Assembly: GCA_963814985.1 (NCBI GenBank)
Contig: CAWFFV010000029.1
Span: 1-64,000 of the forward strand
From: CAWFFV01 sp963814985
Lineage (GTDB): Bacteria > Chloroflexota > Ktedonobacteria > Ktedonobacterales > Ktedonobacteraceae
DNA length: 64,000 nucleotides
Direction of reading: 5' to 3'
Positions 10,006 to 17,981 of this stretch are shown one piece after another. The number at the start of each line of letters is the position of its first letter. Within the stretch, counting starts at the first letter, position 1. The notes under the pieces are model-generated. The model was given only the letters and a program-made list of their open reading frames with translations. It did no database searches and was not told where the DNA came from. Position numbers and translations under genes: made by a program.

Positions 10006-10035
10006 TTGACAAGATAATAAAGGTAATCATATATT
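10006..10035 (+). promoter_or_regulatory. Sigma-70-like promoter
   Basis: TTGACA (10006-10011), an 18-base spacer and TATATT (10030-10035) point toward the gene starting at 10208, giving a leader of about 165 bases. This is the best promoter match in the AT-rich region. Confidence 0.55.
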
Positions 10036-10207
10036 TAAAATAGAGTGAAAACATATTTGGTTCGAGAAAGTTCCTTCCAGAAAATCCCTCTTTTTCTGGA
10101 TAAAAAACGTTCATTGTATTTTCTTCTGACCAGAGAACCAACGATGTTTTTTCGGTTTATTTTCTCATTGTCGAGCAAAAGGCCGTTGCAGTTTGAAAGG
10201 ACATCTC

Positions 10208-11443
10208 ATGAGTGTACATGGCAGGAGTCATCAGGATTGGGCCGTAGAAGCCATTACTACTGACAAAAACAACTTTGTCGCTCAAAGCGCAAGATGGAAT
10301 ATTCCTTCTGAGTGGGGAAATCTGGCTGTCCATCACCAGATCTCGAAAGTGTACTTAACGTCTCTGGAAATGAAGTCTTTGCTATCATACAAAATCCACA
10401 GGCTGATGGAACACTCAAAAAAGCGGCTCAAGCTTTCTGGAAGGCCGCACAAGATGCTGTCCCGACAGAGATCAAACAACAGGCGAACAATCAAATCGTC
10501 ACCATACTCTGGAATATGCCTCTGAATTTGGAAATTGGCCCCGATCTTGTTTCCAATAACCCGGGGGATCGGTTTCGATCCCAATACCGAGCCCCTGGAG
10601 AATGGTCACCGTAAACTCAGCAATGTCTCCATGCCGCTTCAGCAACTTGAACGAACCTATCTGAAGGCGATGCGCAAAGGCCAACTCACAGCCACAGATT
10701 GGAACAATATGGCTGGCAATCTGGCACAGGCGCAAAAGAATTTCCAGCCCAAGGTCGTCGGGAATTACCTTGCAGCTCCCTCTGTTGAACAGTGGGTAGT
10801 TGATCCACAACTGGACGCTAGAAGCCCTGGCAAATTTCAGCGCAAAGGACTCAAGATGTTCTTAGGCGCAAAAGAAGGAAAAAATCAGTTTGACCGAGCT
10901 AGCATGATTGGTGCTTCTCACAACGATATTGCGGCATTCCATAAGCAAAAAGTAGATATAGCGAGAATTCCGGTAAATTATACCCTTTCTGTGGGCAACC
11001 AACAGCTCCCAATCAGGATCAACGTCGCCTTTCAGCAAGAGGCACTCTATCATATCTGTGTCCGCCACACCTATGCCTACTTCGACAACACTCAGGCGAA
11101 AGTAGTCAATTCCTTCTGGCCTGATCCTCAGATGTCATGCAGCAATGTGAGGGACTGGGTAAGAAACGTCTTACCATACATCGGGACTGTTGGAGGTGAC
11201 TACCTTCAAAATGCAGCAAGCACTGGTGATGCTCTCGACGCGATCGATATCTCTCTGAGAGGGCACAATATCAGGATCGGCGATACAGAGGAAATGTTCT
11301 ACTTCATTGCTTCTCTTGCTATTGAGGAGATCCATGATGACGGTAAGACACCCATCAGTTACCTCATGGAGGTAGATACGGCAACCCTGGATGCGGGTGC
11401 TCATGCTTATACCCGCAATGATTTACAACAAATCTTCTCCTAG
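10208..11443 (+). CDS. Unknown protein with a toxin-like C-terminal region, two frameshifts
   Basis: The start ATG at 10208 follows aaaggacatctc and gives MSVHGRSHQDWAVEAITT. The frame changes near 10,330 (to ESVLNVSGNEVFAIIQNPQA, FWKAAQDAVPTEIKQQANNQ) and again near the cccggggg run at 10559-10566 (to GIGFDPNTEPLENGHRKLSN, TYLKAMRKGQLTATDW). The last 300 residues are continuous. Near residue 280 of the joined protein lies ALYHICVRHTYAYFDNTQAK with VVNSFWPDPQ just after, an H-x3-RH-x3-YF pattern that reminds me of C-terminal nuclease-type toxin domains of contact-dependent systems; I cannot name the family. There is no signal peptide or TM segment. A hairpin terminator follows. The function is unknown, and an immunity partner is not obvious downstream. 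Confidence 0.55.
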
Positions 11444-11473
11444 AGAAGGTATCACTCTTCCCCATGAAGAAAG

Positions 11474-11509
11474 CAAAGTAGCTCCAATCTTAGAGCTGGA
11501 GCTGCTTTG
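11474..11509 (+). terminator. Hairpin after the toxin-like gene
   Basis: caaagtagctcca pairs with tggagctgctttg (one internal mismatch) around a short loop, 30 bases after the stop at 11443. No long T run follows. The stretch from here to 11,773 holds nothing else I can support. Confidence 0.5.
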
Positions 11510-11773
11510 ATATTCTATGAATGACCGTTATCCAGAACGTAGACATTTAGGACATGCCTAAACGAGGTCAATACACATCAACTTAAGGACTCTGGAGGCG
11601 GGTTTATGCCGGTGGAGAGAAGCAGCCTCGTTTGTTTGTAGCAGTTCTCTTGAGATCGCTTCTGTGCTCAATTTCACCGAGTTTGTTAGGTATCCCTGCC
11701 CTCAAGTTATTCGTAACAGCGTATGAACAATCGGCATCAACGAGGAAGAGGAGGAAGAGCAGGAAACCGTGCT

Positions 11774-12460
11774 TTACAGCCCAGGCCCATCATACCCACA
11801 CATTCCCACACGCGGTGAATTGACCACTGGCAACAGCATCTCCTCGCCACATTCGTGCTGTTCAGCACATGCTTCACACAACCAGCCTCCTTCTTCGTAG
11901 ATACATTGTGAGCAGATTTGTGTGGCTGGCTTACCACAGACAGCACAAGGAATCGCTGGAGGAACATTGTGTGCCAGCAATTCGACAGCCTTTTTTTGCT
12001 GCACGCCTTCTCGTTCTGCTAGCACTTTCAAGCGAAGCTCCGTCGTCGTGCCAAAATCATACTCATGGACAAATTGGTCTCCGACTTCCAGAATCTTCCC
12101 CACCTGCACACGCATACTTTTATCACCAAACTCAGGATCGACATAGGATGAATAAGAAGTTCCATGGATCTCAAAGCGGCTCAGATGACCACAACATTCC
12201 AACCAACTCTTTCGGAGAAAACTGTCGAGCGTTTGGAGTGAAGCATCCACAGGGATTTCCAGGTGCATCCAATAGCTCGGTGCATCCAGCCCCTCTGCAC
12301 GCAGGTGCAACAATCGGGCAGGCTTCGCTGAGGATTTCCCGTGAGCTGTCGCAAAAGATACGGCTCTCTGGGGACACGTTGCGAGATGTCGAGTCATGGC
12401 CGCTTTGCCAAAAACCTGCTGGCAGAAATGACAGGTGCCTTTTGTTGTTGTTCTCGCCAT
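11774..12460 (-). CDS. IS1096 TnpR-like / pRiA4b ORF-3 family protein
   Basis: The ATG at 12460 is chosen because aaggaagattgaagta precedes it; a longer reading from 12496 has no ribosome site. The N-terminus has a zinc-finger-like CHFCQQVFG...RHLATC, and the core (LHLEIPVDASLQTLDSFL, CCGHLSRFEIHG, VGDQFVHEYDFGTTTELRLK) is the plasmid pRiA4b ORF-3 fold, often annotated as the IS1096 passenger TnpR. A C-terminal cluster of cysteines (IPCAVCGKPATQICSQC, WLCEACAEQHECG) looks like a zinc-binding tail. Despite the name it is not a known recombinase and no transposase or IS ends are seen nearby, so it may be a chromosomal relative. It is the last of three minus-strand genes. Confidence 0.75.
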   Translation of the reverse strand: MARTTTKGTCHFCQQVFGKAAMTRHLATCPQRAVSFATAHGKSSAKPARLLHLRAEGLDAPSYWMHLEIPVDASLQTLDSFLRKSWLECCGHLSRFEIHGTSYSSYVDPEFGDKSMRVQVGKILEVGDQFVHEYDFGTTTELRLKVLAEREGVQQKKAVELLAHNVPPAIPCAVCGKPATQICSQCIYEEGGWLCEACAEQHECGEEMLLPVVNSPRVGMCGYDGPGL

Positions 12461-12508
12461 TACTTCAATCTTCCTTCTCCCAAATAAATGCGCCACACCA
12501 TTGCCAAC

Positions 12509-13327
12509 TTACTCCTCCTTGAGAAATGTAATAGATTGCTTGAGCTTGCTATGCTTATAAGGCTCGTTTAGCATGACAAATGCCGGTGGACCGGTGCGGC
12601 GAGATTCAGAGAGTGATGTGAGATGGTTGGTTGCAAGGGTGTATGTGGGATCAATAACCAGCGCCCGTTTCAAAGCCGTTTCAGCCTCATCGTAGCGTTC
12701 TTGCATCATCAGACAGATTCCCAGATTCCCCCATGGTTGTGGCAAGCAATCGCCCATGTCAATAGAAGCTTGAAAAGCCTGTCCAGCCTCTTCCCACTTC
12801 TCGGCTTTCATGAATCCTAGACCACTCTGAAAAAGATTTTCTTGCTCGATCAGTTGATTCAGTGTAAAGTGTGGTCCCCGCAGCTTCGTCGACTCTTCCA
12901 CCATCTTCCGACAAAACTGCCGTTCTTGAGAGAGCTTTTCTGTCAGCTCACTTCTCGTATTCAGCTCAATAGCACGTTGCACATCTTGTAACGCTTGTCC
13001 AAAGCGCGACAGAAAGCGGCTCGTGATACTCCGGTTATACCAGAGGTCGGCATTCTTTGGCGCGAGCGTCAGCGCTTCGGTCAAAACGGCGTAGCTTTGC
13101 GGAAAGTTCTGGAGCATGGCCTGTGCCGTTCCTAATTGAGTCAGGATAGCAACGCGCTGCGGTACCTGTTGTGGGAGGTAGCTCAACAGGCGTTCGCCGG
13201 TAACAACTGCCTCAGCATAATTTCCTTGCACCATTTGCTGTTGCATGATATTGAAATAGCGATCAACTGGCAATGTCTGTATGCTGGCACGTTTCGTCTT
13301 CTTCACGTGCTTTGATTTTCTCGTCAT
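12509..13327 (-). CDS. TPR-repeat protein
   Basis: A 272-residue protein with a basic N-terminus (MTRKSKHVKKTKRASIQ) followed by repeated helical pairs: EAVVTGERLLSYLPQQVPQR, SYAVLTEALTLAPKNADLWY, FGQALQDVQRAIELNTRSEL, EAGQAFQASIDMGDCLPQPW and EAETALKRALVIDPTYTLAT. These are tetratricopeptide repeats, protein-protein interaction modules. There is no signal peptide, TM segment or enzyme motif, so a cytoplasmic scaffold or adaptor role is likely. It lies 10 bases upstream of nothing but the short gap to its neighbour (stop of the 13337-14002 gene) and probably shares an operon with it and the TnpR-like gene. Confidence 0.8.
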   Translation of the reverse strand: MTRKSKHVKKTKRASIQTLPVDRYFNIMQQQMVQGNYAEAVVTGERLLSYLPQQVPQRVAILTQLGTAQAMLQNFPQSYAVLTEALTLAPKNADLWYNRSITSRFLSRFGQALQDVQRAIELNTRSELTEKLSQERQFCRKMVEESTKLRGPHFTLNQLIEQENLFQSGLGFMKAEKWEEAGQAFQASIDMGDCLPQPWGNLGICLMMQERYDEAETALKRALVIDPTYTLATNHLTSLSESRRTGPPAFVMLNEPYKHSKLKQSITFLKEE

Positions 13328-13336
13328 CGTGCACCT

Positions 13337-14002
13337 CTAGCGATTGGCAAACCACACCGCGTAATCTTCCACCAACTGTTGGGTTTTGATAGGCGCATTC
13401 GTGGCCTTCAGATCACACAAAGGAAGTTCACTGACTCCCTGTTTCAGTTTCACCGTCACCAAGGTGCCATGCATCTCATCCAGAAAGGTCATGGCTAACA
13501 CGGTAATCTGAGCACCTTGACGAATCGGCCCACGCTGATATTCTTGCACCGTGGCGGCAAAAGGGAAGACTAGATGTTCCTCCAGATAGGCATGCCAGTT
13601 GCGAAGTATCACGAAGAGATCCTGACTTTCTGCCCGATTGACGATCGCTTGAATCCGCTGGCCTTGTGCTCCGCCCAGGTGCAGCCAGTTCGACTGAGAC
13701 GCAATCTTCGCGATCGTTGCGGTCACATCGTTCTGGCTGTCACGTGCTGCTCCTGGTTCTACTTCCTCTAGCGACAAATTCATTTCTGACCAGGACAGTC
13801 CTTCTTCTTCACACCAGGCAATGTGTGCTGGTAATATCTTCTTGAGTGTGACACTATCCCATTCGATTGTTAACGTCTCCTCCTCTTCAAAGGTGGCACT
13901 GATGCGTCCCTGCCACCCACCAATATCATTACCTGTATCTGGATCGGCGACGCCAGATTTCACGACGACGCTATTTCCAATAATCCAATTGTTGCTTTCC
14001 AT
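13337..14002 (-). CDS. Conserved hypothetical protein with SH3/KOW-like N-terminus
   Basis: The ATG at 14002 follows ggaagag; the longer TTG reading from 14017 has no good ribosome site. The N-terminal 50 residues (SVVVKSGVADPDTGNDIGGW, QGRISATFEEEETLTIEWDS) resemble the small beta-barrel seen in proteins loosely annotated as calcium-binding in cyanobacteria and Chloroflexota, where the pattern is VKSGVxDPDxGxDIxGWQGR. The remaining 150 residues (LHLGGAQGQRIQAIVNRAES, LEEHLVFPFAATVQEYQRG) show no known catalytic motif. It is probably cytoplasmic and heads the three-gene minus-strand run down to 11,774. Confidence 0.6.
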   Translation of the reverse strand: MESNNWIIGNSVVVKSGVADPDTGNDIGGWQGRISATFEEEETLTIEWDSVTLKKILPAHIAWCEEEGLSWSEMNLSLEEVEPGAARDSQNDVTATIAKIASQSNWLHLGGAQGQRIQAIVNRAESQDLFVILRNWHAYLEEHLVFPFAATVQEYQRGPIRQGAQITVLAMTFLDEMHGTLVTVKLKQGVSELPLCDLKATNAPIKTQQLVEDYAVWFANR

Positions 14003-14383
14003 ACATAACTCTTCCAATATTTCAAGAGAGGTATTGTTCTCTGATCTGGAACATTTCCTTCGAGTATACCATACAGGCGATCGTCTGGGTCATTCGCTTT
14101 TTTCCTTCTTATGGAAGAATGTTACAAGGGGTAAACAGCCTTCATTCATATGCAACCAGGCACAATTTGTCGTCATTATGACGACAATCTTCGTGTGTTT
14201 CTGGGAGGAAACTACCTCAACGTAATCAATTTGCTACGCTCCGTGACTTATTGTAGTCACTTTACGACATACAGATGATCTTCCCTTTTTCTTTTCCTAT
14301 TTTTCTGTTTTTCTTTCCTATCTTTTTCTCACGGCGTTCACACTGCCAACCGCTTCCTTTCACACCTGTTTCAGAAGCATTTT
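14003..14383. other. Gap with no supported gene
   Basis: The stretch between the minus-strand gene ending its 5' side at 14002 and the small plus-strand gene at 14456 is AT-rich, with T-rich tracts near 14,280-14,330, and shows no open frame with a ribosome site or a known motif. It must contain the promoter of the minus-strand three-gene run. Confidence 0.4.
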
Positions 14384-14404
14384 GTTACTATAGATGATAG
14401 TAAC
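14384..14404 (+). promoter_or_regulatory. Perfect palindrome, operator candidate
   Basis: gttactat and atagtaac are perfect 8-base arms around agatg, centred about 60 bases before the start of the small gene at 14456. The position suits an autoregulatory or repressor site. Confidence 0.45.
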
Positions 14405-14455
14405 TTATGGCCAGGAAAAGTGTAATGTAACAGCGCTGAATAAGGAGACACACCT

Positions 14456-14707
14456 ATGGTTCAGGACCAGAACATCTCTCCAGTGAAGCGAAAACGGCTT
14501 CTCAAAGCCTACGGCTCATGTCCAGCAGGATACACAAATGAAGAACTGGAACGCTTTCTCGACTTGCTGTATGGCTTGTACAGCCATGTCTATACCCTTG
14601 CTGAATTGCGGCAAGTTATGGTAAGCGACCCCTTTGACCGTTCCGAAACGCCACGCCAACTGAGACTCACCGAACTGACAGATTGGCTAGAGGCACTGGT
14701 GGCATAG
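14456..14707 (+). CDS. Small hypothetical protein (83 aa)
   Basis: MVQDQNISPVKRKRLLKAYG follows a good ribosome site (aaggagacacacct). The protein is predicted helical (ELERFLDLLYGLYSHVYTLA, RQLRLTELTDWLEALVA), with no cysteines outside one CPAGY segment, no TM segment and no known motif. It has its own palindromic upstream site and faces the tyrosine recombinase gene, from which it is separated by a strong hairpin. Size and placement are compatible with an accessory or regulatory protein of the neighbouring integrase region, but that is only a guess. Confidence 0.6.
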   Translation: MVQDQNISPVKRKRLLKAYGSCPAGYTNEELERFLDLLYGLYSHVYTLAELRQVMVSDPFDRSETPRQLRLTELTDWLEALVA

Positions 14708-14785
14708 TGTATCGGGAAGGTAACGCGCTCACCTTAACAGTTTTTTCTTCAGGATGTATCAAAGAAATACCCTCCATGCATAAAG

Positions 14786-14840
14786 AGGCGTTGCTGTGTT
14801 CCTGATGCCATCGCATCTCGTTTGGAACACAGCAACGCCT
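14786..14840. terminator. Strong nested hairpin between convergent genes
   Basis: aggcgttgctgtgttcc (14786-14802) and ggaacacagcaacgcct (14824-14840) are perfect 17-base arms. The 21-base loop itself holds a second small stem, gatgc/gcatc. It lies between the small plus gene and the minus-strand recombinase, so it may terminate both, although T runs are lacking. Confidence 0.55.
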
Positions 14841-14893
14841 TCGCTCTAAGCGTGAGTACGTTTTTTCGCGGTCTCGATGCAACTATTCACGGT

Positions 14894-16150
14894 TTATCTC
14901 TTTCTCTGTTGCCCTTTCACTTGAAAGTTCTTACGTCTTGTCTCCCTTGGCCCTGGCATGCGAGTTGGAATGTGATCGCCAGGGCTGTATTTTCGTTTTT
15001 GCTCCTGCAGCACCGTATCATTCATATGCATATAGTTTTGTACCGTTGTCAGATCTTCATGTCCCAGCAACTCTTGTAAGCTAAAGGGATCATTACTCTT
15101 GATGAGGTAGTTAATGGCAAAGGTATGCCGGAGGATGTGCGGACTAATGCGTTTACCTGTAATCCCGGCACGCTTCTTCAATCGCTTGAACAGCATTTCC
15201 ATCCCATTTTTAGTTAACGGTTGGCGTGTCTCGGAGAGAAACAGGTGATCTTCTCCACTGCTTCCCCATTCAGCTAACTCTTCTTCATCAGGACGATGTT
15301 TATCGAGATAGTAGTAGAGATTACGCTGACAGTTTTGTCCAAGCGCAACACGCCGCTCTTTTGATCCCTTCCCCATCACTGTCACCACACCATGTTTGCG
15401 ATCAAGATCGTTCACACGCAAATTGGTAAGTTCAGAGACGCGGATACCTGTATCATAGAGGAGCCAGAGAATGGCGCGATTGCGGACCGCCGCTCGCTCA
15501 GCAAAAGGACCGGTCTCATTGGGAGGGGCACAAGCGAATAAGAGCTTTTCAAACTCTTCAGTCGTGATCGTTTGGATGAGTGGCCTGCCGACTCTGGGAA
15601 AGACCACGCGATCAAAAGGATTGCTTTCAAGCGTTTCTCGACGCATGAGCCAGTGGAAAAACGCACGTGCCGAGCGAGCATAGGTCTGGATGGTGCGTTC
15701 ACTGCGCACTTTTCCATTGGCCCCAGGAGTGATGCGCATGTGAGCAAACCAGGCGCTAATATCATCCGCTTCAACGTCGTCGATCCGCGTAATATCCAAC
15801 TTCTCTTCCAGGAACAAACGCATCAATCCGAGGGCAGTCCGGTGCCACTCCAGTGTTTTAGAGCTATGATTGCCACCGATATGGTCCTGGATGTAGGCTT
15901 CAATAAGCGTTTCTATGACACGCCGTTTGGCCTGGAGCTCTTGCCGTGCCGTTTTCTTGTTCTGTGTTTGACGGACGACTGCCTCCTTCTCTTCTTCTAA
16001 CTGGCGGACCTCAGTCTGAGCATCGAGTTTGGCTCGTTGTGCTTTTGCGCGTTCTTCTGTGACGTGCGAACCTCCCTTCTTTGTGTACCCGCCAGGCCTC
16101 TTTGGCCCTCTCTCGTTGGATGAGGAAAAGTCATTCTTCATCGATTGCAT
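14894..16150 (-). CDS. Tyrosine recombinase / integrase (XerC/D-like)
   Basis: A 418-residue protein starting at ATG 16150 after agaaggagac. The first 90 residues are a basic, coiled-coil-like extension (EERAKAQRAKLDAQTEVRQL). Residues 75-190 form the SAM-like core-binding domain (NHSSKTLEWHRTALGLMRLF, TIQTYARSARAFFHWL). The catalytic domain shows the tyrosine recombinase set: Arg238 in TGIRVSEL, a Lys in MGKGSKERRV, His339 and Arg342 in PHILRHTF, His365 in LLGHEDLTT and the nucleophile Tyr374 in VQNYMHM. It is complete and should cut and rejoin DNA at specific sites. A seven-copy iteron array lies immediately upstream and two tRNA genes are 430 bases away, as in integrative elements; no matching att repeat was found in the window. 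Confidence 0.9.
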   Translation of the reverse strand: MQSMKNDFSSSNERGPKRPGGYTKKGGSHVTEERAKAQRAKLDAQTEVRQLEEEKEAVVRQTQNKKTARQELQAKRRVIETLIEAYIQDHIGGNHSSKTLEWHRTALGLMRLFLEEKLDITRIDDVEADDISAWFAHMRITPGANGKVRSERTIQTYARSARAFFHWLMRRETLESNPFDRVVFPRVGRPLIQTITTEEFEKLLFACAPPNETGPFAERAAVRNRAILWLLYDTGIRVSELTNLRVNDLDRKHGVVTVMGKGSKERRVALGQNCQRNLYYYLDKHRPDEEELAEWGSSGEDHLFLSETRQPLTKNGMEMLFKRLKKRAGITGKRISPHILRHTFAINYLIKSNDPFSLQELLGHEDLTTVQNYMHMNDTVLQEQKRKYSPGDHIPTRMPGPRETRRKNFQVKGQQRKR

Positions 16151-16318
16151 GTTTTTTGTCTCCTTCTGTCAACTGGTCCTCCCGGTCGTTTTGATCGCGA
16201 CCGTGCACATACAACACCTTCATGGTTTACTGGTCATCAGTGTACATAACCATTGGTGGAGAGAGCTGGGAATGGGCAAGAACCCAGACAGGAAGCCAGA
16301 GGAAGATCACCAGGAAAG

Positions 16319-16463
16319 GCAGGTTGTTCCCTTCCTGGATAAGCAGGTGTTTGTATTCACAGGTAGGCAGGTTCCCATAAAATGCGAGGCAGGTACTCAC
16401 CTGTTTCCTAAGGCAGGTTCCCACAAAGCGTGGGGCAGGTGCTTACTGCAAAACGAGGCAGGT
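16319..16463 (+). repeat. Seven iteron-like repeats with a GCAGGT core
   Basis: gcaggt starts at 16319, 16343, 16367, 16389, 16413, 16435 and 16458, spacings of 24, 24, 22, 24, 22 and 23 bases. Several copies share a wider unit, (g)aggcaggttcccA or aggcaggtactcac. The regular period of about two helical turns places every core on one face of the DNA, as for replication-initiator or recombinase arm-binding sites. The array is in the upstream region of the recombinase gene. The 16151-16318 segment before it shows no gene. Confidence 0.75.
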
Positions 16464-16490
16464 GTCCGTTGAACACTTTTTGCCAGATAG

Positions 16491-16567
16491 AAAAACCGTC
16501 TCTTCCTGGTACTTACACTGCTTGCTTCTTCTGAAGCGGCCTGTCAAGCGCCAGTAAAGAGACGGTT
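16491..16567 (-). terminator. Terminator of the tRNA transcript
   Basis: In the minus-strand transcript aaccgtctctt (arm at 16557-16567) pairs with aagagacggtt (arm at 16494-16504), followed by a run of five U. The branched loop between the arms is about 50 bases. It lies just beyond the 3' end of tRNA-Gly. Confidence 0.65.
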
Positions 16568-16577
16568 CATAAAAAAG

Positions 16578-16649
16578 AGCGGGAGACGAGATTCGAACTC
16601 GCGACAGCCTGCTTGGAAGGCAGGAACTCTACCACTGAGTTACTCCCGC
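16578..16649 (-). tRNA. tRNA-Gly (anticodon TCC)
   Basis: The minus strand gives a cloverleaf starting GCGGGAGTAACTCAGTGGTA with acceptor arms GCGGGAG/CTCCCGC, anticodon stem CCTGC/GCAGG around CTTCCAA (anticodon TCC, reading GGA), and T-loop GTTCGAATC. The discriminator base is U, as usual for bacterial tRNA-Gly. No CCA is encoded. It is co-transcribed with tRNA-Pro, six bases upstream. Confidence 0.95.
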
Positions 16650-16655
16650 GTACAG

Positions 16656-16728
16656 TCGGGGTGCGCGGACTCGAACCGCGGACCTCCTGCTCCCAAAGCA
16701 GGCGCGCTACCAACTGCGCCACACCCCG
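16656..16728 (-). tRNA. tRNA-Pro (anticodon TGG)
   Basis: The minus strand gives CGGGGTGTGGCGCAGTTGGT with acceptor arms CGGGGTG/CACCCCG, anticodon stem CCTGC/GCAGG around TTTGGGA (anticodon TGG, reading CCA), T-loop GTTCGAGTC and discriminator A. CCA is not encoded. It is first in the two-tRNA transcript. Confidence 0.95.
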
Positions 16729-16742
16729 CTAAACGTGTCTGA

Positions 16743-16771
16743 ACTATAACATGCTTTTGGTAGCTTGTCAA
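16743..16771 (-). promoter_or_regulatory. Consensus promoter of the tRNA operon
   Basis: On the minus strand TTGACA (16771-16766), a 17-base spacer and TATAGT (16748-16743) are followed by tRNA-Pro at 16728. This is near-consensus for the main sigma factor. Confidence 0.85.
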
Positions 16772-16799
16772 GTACCTTTTTGATCTTCCCAGGCACTTT

Positions 16800-17252
16800 T
16801 TATTGCTCATTTTTGCGTCGATAACGTAGCTTAAGCGCAAAGAGATTCCACTGCATCTTGAGGCTACGGAACAAATTCCGACGCAAAGGTGTGATCGTCA
16901 CATTTCCGTAGCGCATCGACTGTACATGGCGTGGACGGAACAGAAAATGCGAGAGCGCAACCAATACCAGACACACGACCCCTACACATGCTACAATGGC
17001 AGTGAAAAGATCTGCCTGTCCCTGGGCATACTCGTAGCCGCCAGCGACTAACGCGGCAATCACAGCAATAATGAGTAACTGTTCCGTCAGCGTAAAACTA
17101 AAGGAAGTGAAATGACGTTGCTGCGCAGGCATTCTGGGACCTGATTTTCGGCGTAGTCGCTCGCCAAATCTCTGCCCCAATCCCTGTCTGGCTTCCGGGT
17201 GCTCCAGGTTGCGCAGAATTTCTTCAATTTCGCGTTCATATCTGTTTGGCAT
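16800..17252 (-). CDS. Conserved small membrane protein (two TM segments)
   Basis: MPNRYEREIEEILRNLEHPE starts at 17252 after aaggaagc. The acidic and basic N-terminal 60 residues end in LRRKSGPRMPAQQRHFTSFS. Two hydrophobic helices follow (LLIIAVIAALVAGGYEYAQG and TAIVACVGVVCLVLVALSHF) and then a basic tail (LRRNLFRSLKMQWNLFALKL, RYRRKNEQ). The topology is a two-pass inner-membrane protein with both ends probably cytoplasmic. The N-terminal signature occurs in many Chloroflexota as I recall, with no assigned role. It stands between the tRNA operon and the receiver gene, both on the same strand. Confidence 0.65.
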   Translation of the reverse strand: MPNRYEREIEEILRNLEHPEARQGLGQRFGERLRRKSGPRMPAQQRHFTSFSFTLTEQLLIIAVIAALVAGGYEYAQGQADLFTAIVACVGVVCLVLVALSHFLFRPRHVQSMRYGNVTITPLRRNLFRSLKMQWNLFALKLRYRRKNEQ

Positions 17253-17375
17253 AGCCGCTCTGCTTCCTTGAACTTGTCAGGACGCTCTTGCTTGTAATGA
17301 TACCAACTTTTGACCTCAGAGACAAGTACTTTGCCTCTCAATTTTGCAAAGTACCGAGACAATTACAACTTCTGT

Positions 17376-17756
17376 TCACTTCCTTTCCAAAAGGACCTTG
17401 ACCTTTTCCGCTAACTCTAAGGGATGGAATGGCTTCGTCATATGTTGAGCCGCTCCCAGATCTCTACTGATACGTTCGTAAATCCCCTCACTATGAGCTG
17501 TTATAATCATAACAGGTATATTTTGAGTCTGCGGATCGCTACGCAAGCCACGACAAATCTGATAGCCGTCCTCGCCCGGCATCATGACATCTAAAATGAT
17601 TAAATCGGGTAAGTGGAAGCTTTCAGTGGTCAGCAGTTGTTGCAATTGTAGTCCATTGGAGGCCGCCACGACCTCAAAACCATGACAAGTGAGTACAAAA
17701 GTCACAATTTCCTGTACTTCTCTGTCATCATCAACAACAATCACACGTTTCGACAT
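17376..17756 (-). CDS. Single-domain response regulator receiver
   Basis: A 126-residue CheY-like protein starting at 17756 after gggagtaac. The acidic triad is in VIVVDDDREVQE, the phospho-acceptor Asp in DLIILDVMMPGEDGY, the conserved Thr/Ser in PVMIITAHS and the Lys in HMTKPFHPLELAEKV. No output domain is present, so it acts by protein-protein contact or as a phosphate relay. Its cognate kinase is not adjacent; the nearest kinases are at 20450 and 26583. Confidence 0.9.
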   Translation of the reverse strand: MSKRVIVVDDDREVQEIVTFVLTCHGFEVVAASNGLQLQQLLTTESFHLPDLIILDVMMPGEDGYQICRGLRSDPQTQNIPVMIITAHSEGIYERISRDLGAAQHMTKPFHPLELAEKVKVLLERK

Positions 17757-17981
17757 ATGTTACTCCCGATATTCTCAAAGTTTTTGCGCTTTCCAACCAA
17801 TCTATATTTGTCTATCATACCGAGTTTCTCTCATCAGCACAACTATTTACGAGCATTGTTCCCATACTCAGCTTTTTTTGCATGAAATACCACCTGAACA
17901 GTTGACTCAAACCACCACCTCTGTTATGATATGCTACAGAACCTTAGAGCTTATTGCGTAGTATTAAAGAGGTGGAAAGAC

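Noticed and set aside
11869..12522. 217-residue plus-strand frame opposite the TnpR-like gene
   Set aside because: No ribosome site or motif; the minus frame carries a recognised family with conserved cysteines.
14786..14840. Hairpin as an integrase attachment site with a tRNA repeat
   Set aside because: No match to the tRNA-Gly or tRNA-Pro 3' ends; kept only as a structural candidate.
16319..16463. Possible CRISPR array at the repeated GCAGGT units
   Set aside because: Units are 22-24 bases apart with only a 6-10 base shared core, no 24-40 base identical repeats with unique spacers, and no cas genes nearby. An iteron array fits better.
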